A stretch of DNA of 64,000 nt, taken from positions 1-64,000 of the forward strand of contig NZ_JFGS01000006.1 of NCBI RefSeq assembly GCF_000740775.1, written 5' to 3'. The notes under the pieces were generated by a model. That model searched no databases. It worked only from the letters and a program-made list of their open reading frames with translations, and was not told the origin of the DNA. Both the position numbers and the translations under genes were made by a program. Below, one piece after another: positions 36,766-46,611 of this stretch (the stretch's first letter is position 1; each line of letters starts with the position of its first letter). This DNA is from Haematobacter missouriensis (GTDB lineage Bacteria > Pseudomonadota > Alphaproteobacteria > Rhodobacterales > Rhodobacteraceae).

Positions 36766-37827
36766 CTATCCTTTCGCCCGGTCGGACATGAGCTTGCCGA
36801 CGAGCTGCGCCGTGTAGTCCACGATCGGGACGATCCGGCCATAATTCAACCTGGTCGGGCCGATCACACCCACGGCGCCGATGATCTTACGGTCAGCGTT
36901 CATATAGGGAGACACGACGAGAGAGGAACCCGAAAGTGAGAAAAGCTTATTCTCCGATCCAATAAAGATGCGCACTCCCTCCCCCTCCTCGGCAAGCTCC
37001 AGAAACTCGGCCAGATCACGTTTCCGCTCCAGATCGTCGAAAAGGCTGCGAATCCGATCAAGGTCGTCGGAATTCGACAAGAGGTTGGACTGGCCACGCA
37101 CAATCAGCCGCTCGTAGCTCTCGCCGTGATCGTCCCATAGCGCGACGCCGCTTTCCACCAGCTCACGTGAAAGCGTGTCGAGTTCCTGCCGACGTGCCTC
37201 CATCTGCTGACGAATGCTGACCCGCAATTCCGAAAGCGTCCGGCCCTCCAGCAGCGCGTTCAGGAAATTGGCTGCCTCCCGCATGGAAGACGGGGTCTGG
37301 CCGGCGGGGGGGGTGAAAATGCGATTTTCCACCTGACCATCGGAAAACACTAGAACCACCAGCGCCCTGTCCGGTGCAAGGCTGACGAAATCAATGTGAC
37401 GCACCGGAGCCTCATGCTTCGGCATCAGCACGAGGCTCGCCCCCTGCGTGATCCCCGAGAGCGCGAAACCCACGCGATCCAACACACTGCTGACCTCACC
37501 GGATCCAGCGGCGAAATTCGCTTCGATCCGTTGCCGGTCCGCCGTCTCCACCGTGCCGATTTCCATGAAACCGTCCACAAACATCCGAAGGCCAAGCTGG
37601 GTCGGAATGCGCCCCGCCGAAACATGCGGACTGTCCAGAAGCCCGAGTAGCTCCAGGTCCTGCATCACATTGCGGATGGTCGCCGCAGAGATCGGTTGGC
37701 TCATGGCGCGCGTCAGCGTGCGCGACCCGATGGGTTCGCCGTTCTGCAGGTAAGCCTCTACGACCCGCCGGAATACCTCCCGCGAGCGATCATTGAGTTG
37801 AGAGAGAATTTTTGATCCGTCCTGCAT
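36766..37827 (-). CDS. hrcA: Heat-inducible transcription repressor HrcA
   Basis: A 353-residue repressor. The N-terminal winged helix (VVEAYLQNGEPIGSRTLTRA, ATIRNVMQDLELLGLLDSPH, AGRIPTQLGLRMFVDGF) binds the CIRCE operator of groESL/dnaK-type genes. The C-terminal domain (VIGVIGPTRLNYGRIVPIVDY) is the family signature. HrcA keeps heat-shock genes off at low temperature. A sigma-70-like promoter lies upstream. I see no CIRCE repeat in the 138-base gap to rph. Confidence 0.93.
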   Translation of the reverse strand: MQDGSKILSQLNDRSREVFRRVVEAYLQNGEPIGSRTLTRAMSQPISAATIRNVMQDLELLGLLDSPHVSAGRIPTQLGLRMFVDGFMEIGTVETADRQRIEANFAAGSGEVSSVLDRVGFALSGITQGASLVLMPKHEAPVRHIDFVSLAPDRALVVLVFSDGQVENRIFTPPAGQTPSSMREAANFLNALLEGRTLSELRVSIRQQMEARRQELDTLSRELVESGVALWDDHGESYERLIVRGQSNLLSNSDDLDRIRSLFDDLERKRDLAEFLELAEEGEGVRIFIGSENKLFSLSGSSLVVSPYMNADRKIIGAVGVIGPTRLNYGRIVPIVDYTAQLVGKLMSDRAKG

Positions 37828-37843
37828 GGCACTTCCACCGACG

Positions 37844-37872
37844 ATTTAAGAATCGACACGACGGATCGTCAA
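37844..37872 (-). promoter_or_regulatory. Sigma-70-type promoter for hrcA-grpE
   Basis: On the minus strand TTGACG (37872-37867) is followed after exactly 17 bases by TTAAAT (37849-37844). This is a near-consensus -35/-10 pair placed about 17 bases before the hrcA start codon, so the transcript would have a very short leader. It has not been tested. Confidence 0.55.
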
Positions 37873-37965
37873 TCGGCGATACGTCGATCGGGGTTGCATA
37901 GTGAGGGGGGCGCCCTGTAACTGGCGCGGAAACCAGCCCGACATGAGATGACGAGAGGATTTTCC

Positions 37966-38679
37966 ATGCGCCCCTCCGGCAGACAGGTAAGCGAATTGCG
38001 CCCGATTTCAATCGAACCGGGTTTCACGCGGCATGCGGAAGGCTCCTGCCTCATCAAGGTCGGGAACACCCACGTGCTCTGCACCGCCTCAGTAGAGGAC
38101 AAGCCGCCGCCGTTCCTGCGCAACACAGGACTGGGTTGGGTGACGGCTGAATACGGCATGCTTCCCCGATCCACCCACACCCGCTCGCGCCGGGAAGCTG
38201 CGCAGGGCAAACAGTCCGGCCGCACGCAGGAAATCCAGCGGCTGATCGGCCGATCGCTCCGTGCGGCGGTTGACCGGGTTGCGTTGGGAGAGCGGCAGAT
38301 CACCGTGGACTGCGATGTGCTTCAGGCAGATGGCGGCACCCGATGTGCCGCGATCACCGGCGGTTGGGTGGCGCTCCGCCTTGCCGTCAACAAGCTGCTG
38401 AAGGCGGGCGTGATTACAAGCGATCCCATCATGGACCATGTCGCAGCCGTGAGCTGTGGCATCTATGCGGGTCAGGCCCTGCTTGATCTCGATTATGCGG
38501 AAGACAGCGAAGCAGGCACCGACGGGAATTTTGTGATCACGGGCAAAGGCCGCCTCGTCGAGGTTCAGATGTCGGCCGAAGGTGCCACCTTCTCCCGCGA
38601 GGAAATGTTCGGGCTGCTCGACCTCGCGGAATCCGGCGTCAAAACCTTGATAGAAGCGCAGAAAGTGGCGGTCGCATGA
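37966..38679 (+). CDS. rph: Ribonuclease PH
   Basis: A 237-residue phosphorolytic exonuclease that trims tRNA 3' ends. It starts [14 protein letters not shown] and has the family blocks [68 protein letters not shown], and AVSCGIY. Full length. GAGAGG precedes the start. It overlaps rdgB by four bases and heads the rightward run rph, rdgB, ridA, hemW, DUF454. Confidence 0.95.
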   Translation: MRPSGRQVSELRPISIEPGFTRHAEGSCLIKVGNTHVLCTASVEDKPPPFLRNTGLGWVTAEYGMLPRSTHTRSRREAAQGKQSGRTQEIQRLIGRSLRAAVDRVALGERQITVDCDVLQADGGTRCAAITGGWVALRLAVNKLLKAGVITSDPIMDHVAAVSCGIYAGQALLDLDYAEDSEAGTDGNFVITGKGRLVEVQMSAEGATFSREEMFGLLDLAESGVKTLIEAQKVAVA

Positions 38680-39284
38680 GGAAGTTCACCTCCGATCGTC
38701 TTCTGGTCGCCACGCATAATTCCGGCAAGCTGGAAGAAATCGCGGAGTTGCTGCGCCCCTATGGCGTGGCGGTCACCAGCGCTGCACAGATGGCCCTGCC
38801 GGTGCCCGAGGAGACGGAGGAAACTTTCGTCGGCAACGCACGGATCAAGGCCCACGCCGCGGCCAAGGCAACCGGTCTTCCGGCGCTCGCAGACGACTCC
38901 GGCGTTCAGGTTGATGGCCTCGGCGGCGCGCCGGGCGTGCATACAGCCGATTGGGCCGAGACGGAAAACGGACGGGACTTCCCGATGGCGATGCGGAAGG
39001 TCCACGACCTGCTGGACGAGAAGAATGCCCCACAGCCCTGGACGGCGCGCTTTGTCTCGATGCTTGTGCTGGCTTGGCCGGATGGACATGACGAGTCCTT
39101 TGAGGGCGTGATGCCCGGGCAGATCGTCTGGCCCCCGCGGGGCGACAACGGCCACGGCTACGATCCCATCTTTCAACCGACGGGTCGAGACACCACATTC
39201 GCAGAGATGGAAACGTCGGAAAAGAATCGCATCAGCCATCGGGCCGAGGCGTTCCGCAAACTGGTGGAAGGGTGCTTCACATGA
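38676..39284 (+). CDS. rdgB: Non-canonical purine NTP pyrophosphatase (RdgB/HAM1)
   Basis: A 202-residue Mg-dependent enzyme that removes dITP, ITP and XTP from the nucleotide pool. It shows [43 protein letters not shown] (family signature), and [18 protein letters not shown]. The start ATG overlaps the rph stop (ATGA). Confidence 0.93.
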   Translation: MRKFTSDRLLVATHNSGKLEEIAELLRPYGVAVTSAAQMALPVPEETEETFVGNARIKAHAAAKATGLPALADDSGVQVDGLGGAPGVHTADWAETENGRDFPMAMRKVHDLLDEKNAPQPWTARFVSMLVLAWPDGHDESFEGVMPGQIVWPPRGDNGHGYDPIFQPTGRDTTFAEMETSEKNRISHRAEAFRKLVEGCFT

Positions 39285-39655
39285 AAAAGCGTATCAGCAG
39301 CGGCTCCCCCTATGAGGCAGTGATGGGTTATTCGCGCGCCATTGTAGCCGGTGACTGGTGCTTTGTTTCCGGTTGCACCGGGGCGGAGAGTGACGGACGC
39401 TTTCTGCCTGATATCGCGCGGCAGGCGGAAAACGCCATTAACGTTATCCGGCAGGCGCTTACCGACGCGGGATTTGACCTTTCCGACGTCGTTCGCGTTC
39501 AATATACCGTGACCAGCCGAGAGCTGGTGGATGATCTCGCTCCAGTTCTGGCTGCAGCGTTTGGAGAGATCCGCCCCGCGGCGACCATGGTCTTTGCAGA
39601 CCTCATCCATCCCGAAATGCTCGTGGAGATTGAGGTCACGGCCCTGCGCGGATGA
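39281..39655 (+). CDS. RidA-family (YjgF/YER057c/UK114) protein
   Basis: A 124-residue trimeric reactive-imine deaminase family member: SPYEAVMGYSRAIVAGDWCFVSGCTG, DIARQAENAINVIRQALTDAGFDLSDVVRVQYTV, and PEMLVEIEVTAL. The IRPAATMVF block contains the conserved arginine (IRPAAT) used to bind substrate carboxylates. RidA proteins hydrolyse enamine/imine by-products of PLP enzymes. ATGA overlap with rdgB fixes the start. Confidence 0.85.
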   Translation: MKKRISSGSPYEAVMGYSRAIVAGDWCFVSGCTGAESDGRFLPDIARQAENAINVIRQALTDAGFDLSDVVRVQYTVTSRELVDDLAPVLAAAFGEIRPAATMVFADLIHPEMLVEIEVTALRG

Positions 39656-40824
39656 GCTTCACCGCATCGGAGGACTGGAGAAACGCGGGCTTCGGGCTGT
39701 ATGTCCATTGGCCGTTCTGTCAGGCGAAGTGCCCCTACTGCGACTTCAACTCCCACGTGGCGAGGGAGGTCGATCAAAAGAGATGGCTTGCCGCCTATGA
39801 AAGCGAAATCCGGCGTTTGTCGCAGGATGCGCCGGGCCGTGTCCTTAATACCGTGTTCTTCGGGGGCGGCACGCCGTCATTGATGGCGCCAGAGACGGTC
39901 GCCGGCGTGCTGGAAGCCGCCCGAAGTGCGTGGCCCTTTGCCAATGACATTGAAATCACACTCGAGGCGAACCCGACCTCTGTCGAAGCCGATCGCTTTC
40001 GTGCTTACCGTGAGGCCGGAGTAAACCGGCTTTCCATGGGTATCCAGTCCCTGAACGACGAACATCTGCGCCGTCTGGGGCGGCTGCACACAGTCAGCGA
40101 GGCGCGCAAGGCGTTCACCATTGCGCGGGATACATTCGACAAGGTCAGTTTCGATCTTATCTATGCCCGTCAGGATCAAGGTCTGCCCGAATGGCAGGCC
40201 GAACTTGGCGAGGCGCTTTCCATGGCGATTGATCACCTGTCGCTTTACCAGCTCACCATTGAGGACGGCACAGCTTTCGGGGCGCGTCACGCTGCGGGCG
40301 GCTTGCGCGGTCTACCCGATGACGATCTATCCGCCGATCTGTATGCCGCGACTCAGGATACCTGCGCTTCGGCCGGTCTACCGGGCTATGAGATTTCAAA
40401 TCACGCCGCCGAGGAAGCCAAGTCACAGCACAATCTGATCTACTGGCGCTACGGAGACTATGCGGGTGTCGGCCCCGGCGCTCACGGTCGATTGAGCAAT
40501 CAGGCGGGTCGCTTTGCAACAGACACCCCCCTCCAGCCTGGTGCATGGCTGGAAAAGGTGGAGAGGCACGGAAACGGTGAAGCCTCGCGTACTCCTCTGC
40601 CCGCCGAAGAACAGGCCGCTGAGTATCTGATGATGAGCCTGCGTCTGACAGAGGGCATGGATTCGCTGCGTTATGAAAAGCTCATGGGCAAGCCGCTTGA
40701 TGAGGCTGCAATCCTGTCGCTGGAGGATCTTGGATTGCTCGAACGACGTGATGATCGGCTGCGTGCTACGGTGCAGGGTCGCATGGTTCTGAACGGCATT
40801 ATCCGCGACCTGCTGCCGGGGTAG
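39652..40824 (+). CDS. hemW: Radical-SAM heme chaperone HemW
   Basis: A 390-residue protein with the radical SAM motif Cys23-x3-Cys27-x2-Cys30 (CQAKCPYC), FFGGGTPSLM, ITLEANPTS, and the HemW-specific VDPGAHGR-like segment (here VGPGAHGR). HemW is now seen as a haem chaperone, formerly annotated as oxygen-independent coproporphyrinogen oxidase. The HemN-specific extra cysteine (CxxxCxxCxC) is absent: the following residue is aspartate-phenylalanine, fitting HemW. ATGA overlap with the RidA gene. Confidence 0.92.
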   Translation: MSFTASEDWRNAGFGLYVHWPFCQAKCPYCDFNSHVAREVDQKRWLAAYESEIRRLSQDAPGRVLNTVFFGGGTPSLMAPETVAGVLEAARSAWPFANDIEITLEANPTSVEADRFRAYREAGVNRLSMGIQSLNDEHLRRLGRLHTVSEARKAFTIARDTFDKVSFDLIYARQDQGLPEWQAELGEALSMAIDHLSLYQLTIEDGTAFGARHAAGGLRGLPDDDLSADLYAATQDTCASAGLPGYEISNHAAEEAKSQHNLIYWRYGDYAGVGPGAHGRLSNQAGRFATDTPLQPGAWLEKVERHGNGEASRTPLPAEEQAAEYLMMSLRLTEGMDSLRYEKLMGKPLDEAAILSLEDLGLLERRDDRLRATVQGRMVLNGIIRDLLPG

Positions 40825-40826
40825 GG

Positions 40827-41189
40827 ATGCGCATCCTGTGGTTGATATTCGGCGGATTTTTTGTGCTGCTGGGTTTCGTGGGCGCGGTTCTGCCGATCAT
40901 GCCGACCGTGCCCTTTCTGATCGTGGCAGCCTTCTGTTTCGGTCGCTCATCGGAGAAGATGCACGTTTGGCTGATGACCCATCGCATCTTCGGCCCGCCG
41001 CTCAGGAATTGGGAGACGAATCGGGCCATCCGACGTCAAACGAAATGGATAGCTTTATTGTCCATGGCGGTTGGGTTCGCCTTTGTCACCGCATTCGTCG
41101 GATTGCCCATTTGGGCACTCGCGATTCAAGGAACAATCCTGACAATTGTCAGCATATTCATATGGACTCGGCCTGAACCGAAGACGTAA
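40827..41189 (+). CDS. DUF454 (YbaN-family) inner-membrane protein
   Basis: A 120-residue protein with three to four hydrophobic segments: ILWLIFGGFFVLLGFVGAVLPIMPTVPFLI, then WIALLSMAVGFAFVTAFVGL and ALAIQGTILTIVSIFIW. FGPPLRNWETNRAI lies between them and is typical of the family. Function unknown. It lies two bases after hemW. Its last 32 bases overlap the parB 3' end on the other strand. Confidence 0.85.
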   Translation: MRILWLIFGGFFVLLGFVGAVLPIMPTVPFLIVAAFCFGRSSEKMHVWLMTHRIFGPPLRNWETNRAIRRQTKWIALLSMAVGFAFVTAFVGLPIWALAIQGTILTIVSIFIWTRPEPKT

Positions 41190-42033
41190 GAATACGGCAG
41201 AGATCATCCAGTTGCTCAAGCGAAGCATAGCGAATAGTAAGCTGACCGTTCCCCTGCCCGGTGCGATGGGCGATTTCAACCCGCATTCCCAAAGTTGCCC
41301 CAAGATCCGTCTCCAGTGCTCGGGTGTCGGCGTCCTTTTCTGAACGAGGACGGGCTTCCTTGGGTGTTGCTTGCTTTTGTGCCAGTTTCTCTGTTTCGCG
41401 AACCGAAAGCCCTTCCGCAATCACCCGACGACCCATCGCCACTGGATCAGCTACTGTAATCAACGCACGGGCATGTCCAGCGCTGAGCAAGCCTTCCCTC
41501 ACCCATTTCAGCACTTCTTCTGGTAGCTGAAGAAGGCGCAACAGATTCGCTATATAGCTGCGGCTTTTTCCAAGCGCTTCCGCCAGTCGCTCCTGAGTAT
41601 GACCGAAACGATCCATCAGCTGTCGATACCCAAGAGCCTCTTCCACGGCGTTCAAATCAGCGCGCTGTATATTCTCAATAATAGCGACTTCCAAAACCTC
41701 GGTGTCGCTGAAGTCTCTGATTATAACGGGAATATCGTGAAGTTGCGCAATCTGCGCCGCTCGCCAGCGGCGTTCGCCTGCAACAATCTCATATGTGCCT
41801 CCCGGCCGCTCCCGCACGATAAGTGGCTGGATGATGCCTTTTTCCCGAACAGAGTTCGCCAGATCTTCCAGCGCCTCAACCGAAAAATCCCTCCGCGGCT
41901 GATCCGGATTGGGGACGATTTTTTCAATCGGAATCAACAGCTCGGCACGGCGCTTCACCGACTGAGGCTCAACCTGAACATCAGCCATCAGCGCCGAAAG
42001 CCCACGACCAAGGCTACGCTTATTTTCCTTCAT
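41158..42033 (-). CDS. parB: Chromosome-partitioning protein ParB
   Basis: A 291-residue CTPase and parS-binding protein. The N-terminal ParB/Srx domain has PNPDQPRRDFSVEALEDLANSVR, EIVAGERRWRAAQIA (GERRxRA CTP motif), and EVAIIENIQRADLNAVEEA; the central HTH (RLAEALGKSRSYIANLLRLL) reads parS, and a C-terminal dimer domain follows. The start MKENKRSLGRGLSAL at 42033 has AAGGA seven bases upstream. Longer in-frame ATGs lie inside parA. It loads on the two parS sites at 43.4 and 45.3 kb. Confidence 0.94.
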   Translation of the reverse strand: MKENKRSLGRGLSALMADVQVEPQSVKRRAELLIPIEKIVPNPDQPRRDFSVEALEDLANSVREKGIIQPLIVRERPGGTYEIVAGERRWRAAQIAQLHDIPVIIRDFSDTEVLEVAIIENIQRADLNAVEEALGYRQLMDRFGHTQERLAEALGKSRSYIANLLRLLQLPEEVLKWVREGLLSAGHARALITVADPVAMGRRVIAEGLSVRETEKLAQKQATPKEARPRSEKDADTRALETDLGATLGMRVEIAHRTGQGNGQLTIRYASLEQLDDLCRILTSSVQAESI

Positions 42034-42043
42034 GACGCTTCCT

Positions 42044-42835
42044 TCAGGCCCCCGCATGACGATCTGCCATTTCTTGCGCCAATGACCGATAAGCCAAGCT
42101 ACCCCGTGAATTGCTGTCATATGACAACACAGGCATGGCAAAAGACGGCGCTTCACTCACCCGCACGTTACGCGGAATAATGGTTCTGAACACCAGCTCT
42201 CCGAGATTTTCCCGCGCATCAGCCTCAACTTGCTGCGAAAGGTTATTGCGTCCATCGTACATTGTAAGCAATATCCCTTCAATTCGAAGATCCGGATTGG
42301 CTGTCTGCCGCACCTGCCGGATCGTCAGCATCAACTGAGAAAGTCCCTCAAGGGCATAGAACTCGCTCTGAAGGGGAACAAGTACAGAGTCCGCAGCAAT
42401 CATCGCATTGACGGTCAACAAGCTGAGCGAGGGCGGGCAATCGATAAGCACATAATCGAAATCAAACTGAGGCAAGCCTTCACGAAGGGCATCTCGCAGA
42501 AGCAGGCTTCGTTTCTCATTTGCCACAAGTTGAATATCCGCCGATGCGAGATCCTGAGTCGCACAACAAATAGATAGCCCCCCAATGCGAGTCGGCATGA
42601 TGATATCGACCAAAGGCATGGCCTCAATGAGAAGATCGTATGTTGTGAAGTCTCTCGCCTCCGGCGATACGCCCAATCCAGTAGAAGCGTTCCCCTGCGG
42701 ATCAAGATCTATCACCAGAACTTTCTTGCCTTGCTCTGTCAGCGCTGCTGCGAGATTGATGGCCGTCGTCGTTTTTCCGACGCCGCCTTTCTGATTCGCA
42801 ATGGCAATAATATGTGCTCGGCCGGTATCAGACAC
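42044..42835 (-). CDS. parA: Chromosome-partitioning ATPase ParA
   Basis: A 263-residue deviant Walker ATPase: NQKGGVGKTTTAINLA at residues 14-29 (second lysine in KGGVGK), VLVIDLDPQGNASTGLGV, and YVLIDCPPSLSLLTVNAM. It forms the dynamic gradient that separates ParB-parS complexes after replication initiation. Eleven bases separate its stop codon from the parB start. It overlaps rsmG by eight bases. Confidence 0.95.
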   Translation of the reverse strand: MSDTGRAHIIAIANQKGGVGKTTTAINLAAALTEQGKKVLVIDLDPQGNASTGLGVSPEARDFTTYDLLIEAMPLVDIIMPTRIGGLSICCATQDLASADIQLVANEKRSLLLRDALREGLPQFDFDYVLIDCPPSLSLLTVNAMIAADSVLVPLQSEFYALEGLSQLMLTIRQVRQTANPDLRIEGILLTMYDGRNNLSQQVEADARENLGELVFRTIIPRNVRVSEAPSFAMPVLSYDSNSRGSLAYRSLAQEMADRHAGA

Positions 42836-43433
42836 GGGAAAGCCCCTCGATTTTCAGGATAACGCCGTTGGGATCGGTTTCGCTCGGAAACTTTTGCACG
42901 TCAAATCGGAATTTTTCAAGGGCTTCATGTATCTCTCGCTCTACACCTCTTCCTTTGGGAAGAAGCGCCACGCCGTTTTGAGCTAAGTGCCGCTCAACCA
43001 TAGAAAGCAAGCGAGGCAACGGAGCGAGAGCGCGCGCCGAAACGACATCTGCTTTTAGGGGCGGGATGGCTTCTGAGCGTTGCGATATAACATTCACTTT
43101 CACAGAAGCTTCTCTTGCCACTGTGGACAGAAAAGCTGCTTTACGCTGGTCGCTTTCAACTAACGTAAACGATCGATCCTTCCCCATGCCGAGGATAGCA
43201 ATCACCATACCTGGGAATCCCCCCCCAGAGCCGAGGTCAACCCACGCACCGAAATCGCGTGAAAACGTCAAAAGTTGAGCAGAATCGCGGAAATGCCGCC
43301 CCCAAAGGTCGTCTAGCGTACTCGTCGACACGAGGTTAATCTTGGGGTTCCATTTCCGAAGCAGTCTCTCGTAAACCTCTAAACGCTCCAGCGTTTCACG
43401 TGAAACATCGGGGAACTCAATACCCTTCATCAT
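42828..43433 (-). CDS. rsmG: 16S rRNA m7G527 methyltransferase RsmG
   Basis: A 201-residue SAM-dependent methyltransferase: [29 protein letters not shown], and the SAM-binding [18 protein letters not shown], with [13 protein letters not shown]. It methylates G527 of 16S rRNA in the decoding region. The start at 43433 gives an ATGA overlap with the mnmG stop. Codons for PDVSRET at the N-terminus contain a parS site, so the coding sequence and centromere share the same bases. Confidence 0.92.
   Translation of the reverse strand: MMKGIEFPDVSRETLERLEVYERLLRKWNPKINLVSTSTLDDLWGRHFRDSAQLLTFSRDFGAWVDLGSGGGFPGMVIAILGMGKDRSFTLVESDQRKAAFLSTVAREASVKVNVISQRSEAIPPLKADVVSARALAPLPRLLSMVERHLAQNGVALLPKGRGVEREIHEALEKFRFDVQKFPSETDPNGVILKIEGLSRV
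43392..43407. promoter_or_regulatory. parS site inside rsmG
   Basis: CGTTTCACGTGAAACA: 15 of 16 bases match the universal parS palindrome TGTTTCACGTGAAACA, and the inner 14-base palindrome is perfect. ParB should bind here. It lies about 5.1 kb from the predicted origin. Confidence 0.9.
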
Positions 43434-45304
43434 GCCGATGCACTGTATCTATGTGCGCGCTTCAGGCGAAGAAGAATGAGGGCGAGTGCGGCTGGTGTCA
43501 TTCCTTCAAGCCTACCTGCGTGCGCGAGCGTGGCAGGTTGCGCCGCTTTCAATTTGACTTTCAGTTCGTTAGACAGGCCATCAAGGACTTCATAGTCAAA
43601 GTCGGAAGGTATCTCCCAAGCCTCGTCTTTTTTGAGCGCTTCCGCGACGGAGATTTGGCGATCCAAATACTTCGCGTAAAGCGCATCCCGCTTCAACTGA
43701 GCTTGAACAGGTAAGGAAAGAACTTTCAGTTCTGGCAGAAGGGGCAGAAGATGCCGCGGTTCCACTCCGGGAAAGGCCAGAAGATCCCCTCCTGTTCGGC
43801 GAACGCCATCTTGGCTAACGTCGATACCCACCGCCTGGGCTTCACGGGGACTCGTACGCATACCCAACAGAAGGGCCCTACCCCGCTCCAACTCATGCAT
43901 TTTTTCTTCGAAAATTATACGTCTAGTTTCGCTCACACACCCAGCATCAATACCCAAAGGGGTCAATCTCTGGTCAGCATTGTCCGCACGAAGCGAAAGT
44001 CGAAACTCTGATCGCGATGTGAACATGCGATAAGGCTCACTTACACCACGAGTAACAAGATCATCTATCATCACGCCGATATAACTCTCAGTACGGCTGA
44101 ATAGGATCGGATCTCGCTCAGCGGCCTTCAATGCTGCATTTAGACCGGCCACCAGTCCCTGAGCGGCGGCCTCCTCATAACCCGTTGTGCCGTTGATTTG
44201 TCCGGCCAGATAAAGACCATCAAGTGCACAGATTTCCAAAGTCGCTTTCAGGGCGCGAGGATCGACGTAGTCATATTCGATAGCGTAAGCGGGCTGAAGG
44301 ATGGCGGCGTTTTCCAAGCCCTTAATCGAACGAACATATTGTTCTTGGACCTCGATGGGAAGCGAAGAGGATATTCCGTTCGGGTAAACGGTATAATCGT
44401 CCAGCCCCTCCGGCTCGAGAAATATCTGATGGGACGATTTATCGGCAAACCGTACAACCTTATCTTCGATCGAAGGACAATACCTTGGTCCGATACCTTC
44501 GATCATCCCCCCATACATAGCGGAAAGATTTAAGTTCTCGCGAATGATGGCATGCGTATTCTCATTTGTATGTGTTATACCGCATGACACCTGCCGAACT
44601 GTGGGGTGCGCAGACGCAAAGGAAAACATTGTCGGCTCTTCATCGCCGATCTGCCGCTCTAGGATAGGCCAGTTTATCGTTCGACCATCCAGCCGCGGCG
44701 GCGTACCCGTTTTTAACCGGCCAAAATCGATTCCAAGATCAGCGATGCGCTCCGCCAGAGCAATTGAGGGACGCGCACCCATTCTGCCCCCTGAATGGCG
44801 CTTATTCCCTATATGTATTACGCCTCGGAGAAATGTTCCCGTCGTCAGTATCACAGTCTTAGAGAGTACGTTCGCTCCGTCCGCAAGCCTTACTCCGGTA
44901 ACCCGGCCGCGGTCCACCAAGATATCAGCGACCTCGCCCTCGAGAACACTCAGATTCTTCTGCTTTTCGAGCTCTTTTTTCATTCCAGAACGATAAAGAG
45001 CCCTATCAATCTGCGCGCGCGGTCCTTGCACAGCGGGACCCTTACGACGATTGAGGAGCCGGAACTGTATTCCGGCGTCATCGGCAACACGCGCCATTGC
45101 ACCATCAAGCGCATCTATCTCGCGAACCAAGTGTCCTTTTCCAAGTCCACCTATAGCAGGGTTGCAGGACATGACTCCCAGATCATCCCGGCGAATAGTT
45201 ATGAGAGCCGTGTTTGCGCCCATTCTCGCAGCGGCGTGTGCGGCCTCTGCACCAGCATGTCCGCCGCCGACGACGATGACATCGAATTGTTTCACGTGAA
45301 ACAC
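43430..45304 (-). CDS. mnmG: tRNA uridine-5-carboxymethylaminomethyl modification enzyme MnmG (GidA)
   Basis: A 624-residue FAD protein. FAD-binding [21 protein letters not shown] at residues 9-29, [28 protein letters not shown] and the C-terminal [21 protein letters not shown] block. With MnmE it makes cmnm5U34 in tRNAs that read split codon boxes. The N-terminus MFHVKQF is encoded by a perfect parS palindrome. mnmE begins just two bases upstream. Confidence 0.95.
   Translation of the reverse strand: MFHVKQFDVIVVGGGHAGAEAAHAAARMGANTALITIRRDDLGVMSCNPAIGGLGKGHLVREIDALDGAMARVADDAGIQFRLLNRRKGPAVQGPRAQIDRALYRSGMKKELEKQKNLSVLEGEVADILVDRGRVTGVRLADGANVLSKTVILTTGTFLRGVIHIGNKRHSGGRMGARPSIALAERIADLGIDFGRLKTGTPPRLDGRTINWPILERQIGDEEPTMFSFASAHPTVRQVSCGITHTNENTHAIIRENLNLSAMYGGMIEGIGPRYCPSIEDKVVRFADKSSHQIFLEPEGLDDYTVYPNGISSSLPIEVQEQYVRSIKGLENAAILQPAYAIEYDYVDPRALKATLEICALDGLYLAGQINGTTGYEEAAAQGLVAGLNAALKAAERDPILFSRTESYIGVMIDDLVTRGVSEPYRMFTSRSEFRLSLRADNADQRLTPLGIDAGCVSETRRIIFEEKMHELERGRALLLGMRTSPREAQAVGIDVSQDGVRRTGGDLLAFPGVEPRHLLPLLPELKVLSLPVQAQLKRDALYAKYLDRQISVAEALKKDEAWEIPSDFDYEVLDGLSNELKVKLKAAQPATLAHAGRLEGMTPAALALILLRLKRAHRYSASA
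45288..45303. promoter_or_regulatory. Perfect parS site at the mnmG start
   Basis: TGTTTCACGTGAAACA at 45288-45303 is a 16 of 16 match to the bacterial parS consensus. It covers the second to sixth codons of mnmG, so ParB bound here could touch translation-start DNA. It lies about 3.2 kb from the predicted origin. Confidence 0.95.
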
Positions 45305-45306
45305 TC

Positions 45307-46587
45307 CTACTTACCGATACAGAAACTCGAGAAGATCTCTCCAAGAAGATCCTCAACATCAACTCGACCAACGAGAGTTTCAAGACTACGAAGAGCGAAA
45401 CGGATGTGTTCTGCGACAATTTCCGCCTGCCCACTTTCGATTTCAACAGTAGCAGCGCTTAACGATAGCTCTGCGCTCCTCAACGCTTTTCGGTGCCTCT
45501 CGCGCACCATAAGCGATCCACCAGCAGCTCGTTTATCCAGAAGATGGGTAATCTGATCAACAAGACGATCAATCCCCTGCCCCGTCAAGCCCGACACTGC
45601 TTCTCCGTCGCCGCAGCGTAGATCTGCCTTTCCTCGTACAACGATGTCTTCCGGCTCTCTGTTAACACCAGGAGGAAGAACATCATCCTCGGTCAGGAAT
45701 ACGCGCAGATCTGCTGCCTTTGCGCGGGCTTGAGCGCGTTCAATTCCCATCGCCTCGACTATATCTCCGGTATCTCTCAGACCTGCTGTGTCCAGTAACG
45801 TAACTGGCAATCCCTTAAGATCCATGCGGACTTCTATGACGTCGCGAGTGGTTCCGGCGATCTCTGAGGTGATGGCCGCTTCTCTCCCAGCCAAAGCGTT
45901 CAGAAGTGTAGATTTTCCGGCGTTAGGTACACCGATGATCGCCACTTCGAAGCCATCCCGGATTCTCTCGGATACCGCAGCTCCCCTGAGGTTATCTCGA
46001 ATATCGGATACAACACTACCAATGAGTTCCATAACCTCTGGACCTACGTCCACAGGAACTTCCTCATCTGCGAAGTCAATTGTGGCTTCGATCAAAGCAG
46101 CAGCTCTGATGAGCCGCATACGCCACACTTCTGTTTTCGCTGATATCGCGCCTGAAAATATTCTGAGAGCTTGTTTTCGTTGAATTTCCGTTTCAGCATC
46201 GATCAAGTCTGCGAGCCCTTCGACCTGCGTCAGGTCCAATCGTCCATTCTCAAGCGCACGCCGCGTAAACTCCCCTGCCTCGGCAGGGCGCAGACCTGGC
46301 TGCTCACCCAAAGCAGATAGGACTGCGGAAACCACGGCAATGCTGCCATGCAAATGCAACTCCACAACTCGCTCGCCGGTGAAACTTCGTCCAGCCTCAA
46401 ATACCAGCACGAGAGCTTCATCAAGCACATCGCCCGCCCACCTCAGCCGCCGAAGTGCGCTATGCCGTGGTTCAGGCAACGCCCCGGCAAGCGCGGCCGA
46501 CGCCTCCCAGGCCAAAGGCCCGGAAATACGTATGACCGCGACCCCTGCACGTCCCCGTGCCGTCGCCAAGGCGTAGATCGTATCCAT
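45307..46587 (-). CDS. mnmE: tRNA modification GTPase MnmE (TrmE)
   Basis: A 426-residue GTPase. An N-terminal folate-binding domain ([24 protein letters not shown]), P-loop GVPNAGKST near residue 225, switch [10 protein letters not shown], and the C-terminal FCIGK, the catalytic cysteine motif needed for modification. It works with MnmG on tRNA wobble uridines. Slightly shorter than E. coli MnmE (454). Followed by mnmG with two bases between. Confidence 0.95.
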   Translation of the reverse strand: MDTIYALATARGRAGVAVIRISGPLAWEASAALAGALPEPRHSALRRLRWAGDVLDEALVLVFEAGRSFTGERVVELHLHGSIAVVSAVLSALGEQPGLRPAEAGEFTRRALENGRLDLTQVEGLADLIDAETEIQRKQALRIFSGAISAKTEVWRMRLIRAAALIEATIDFADEEVPVDVGPEVMELIGSVVSDIRDNLRGAAVSERIRDGFEVAIIGVPNAGKSTLLNALAGREAAITSEIAGTTRDVIEVRMDLKGLPVTLLDTAGLRDTGDIVEAMGIERAQARAKAADLRVFLTEDDVLPPGVNREPEDIVVRGKADLRCGDGEAVSGLTGQGIDRLVDQITHLLDKRAAGGSLMVRERHRKALRSAELSLSAATVEIESGQAEIVAEHIRFALRSLETLVGRVDVEDLLGEIFSSFCIGK

Positions 46588-46611
46588 AACTCATTGATTC
46601 TAAAGTAAAAA

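Noticed and set aside
37828-37965. A CIRCE operator upstream of hrcA
   Set aside because: I looked for TTAGCACTC-N9-GAGTGCTAA on both strands of this gap and found no match.
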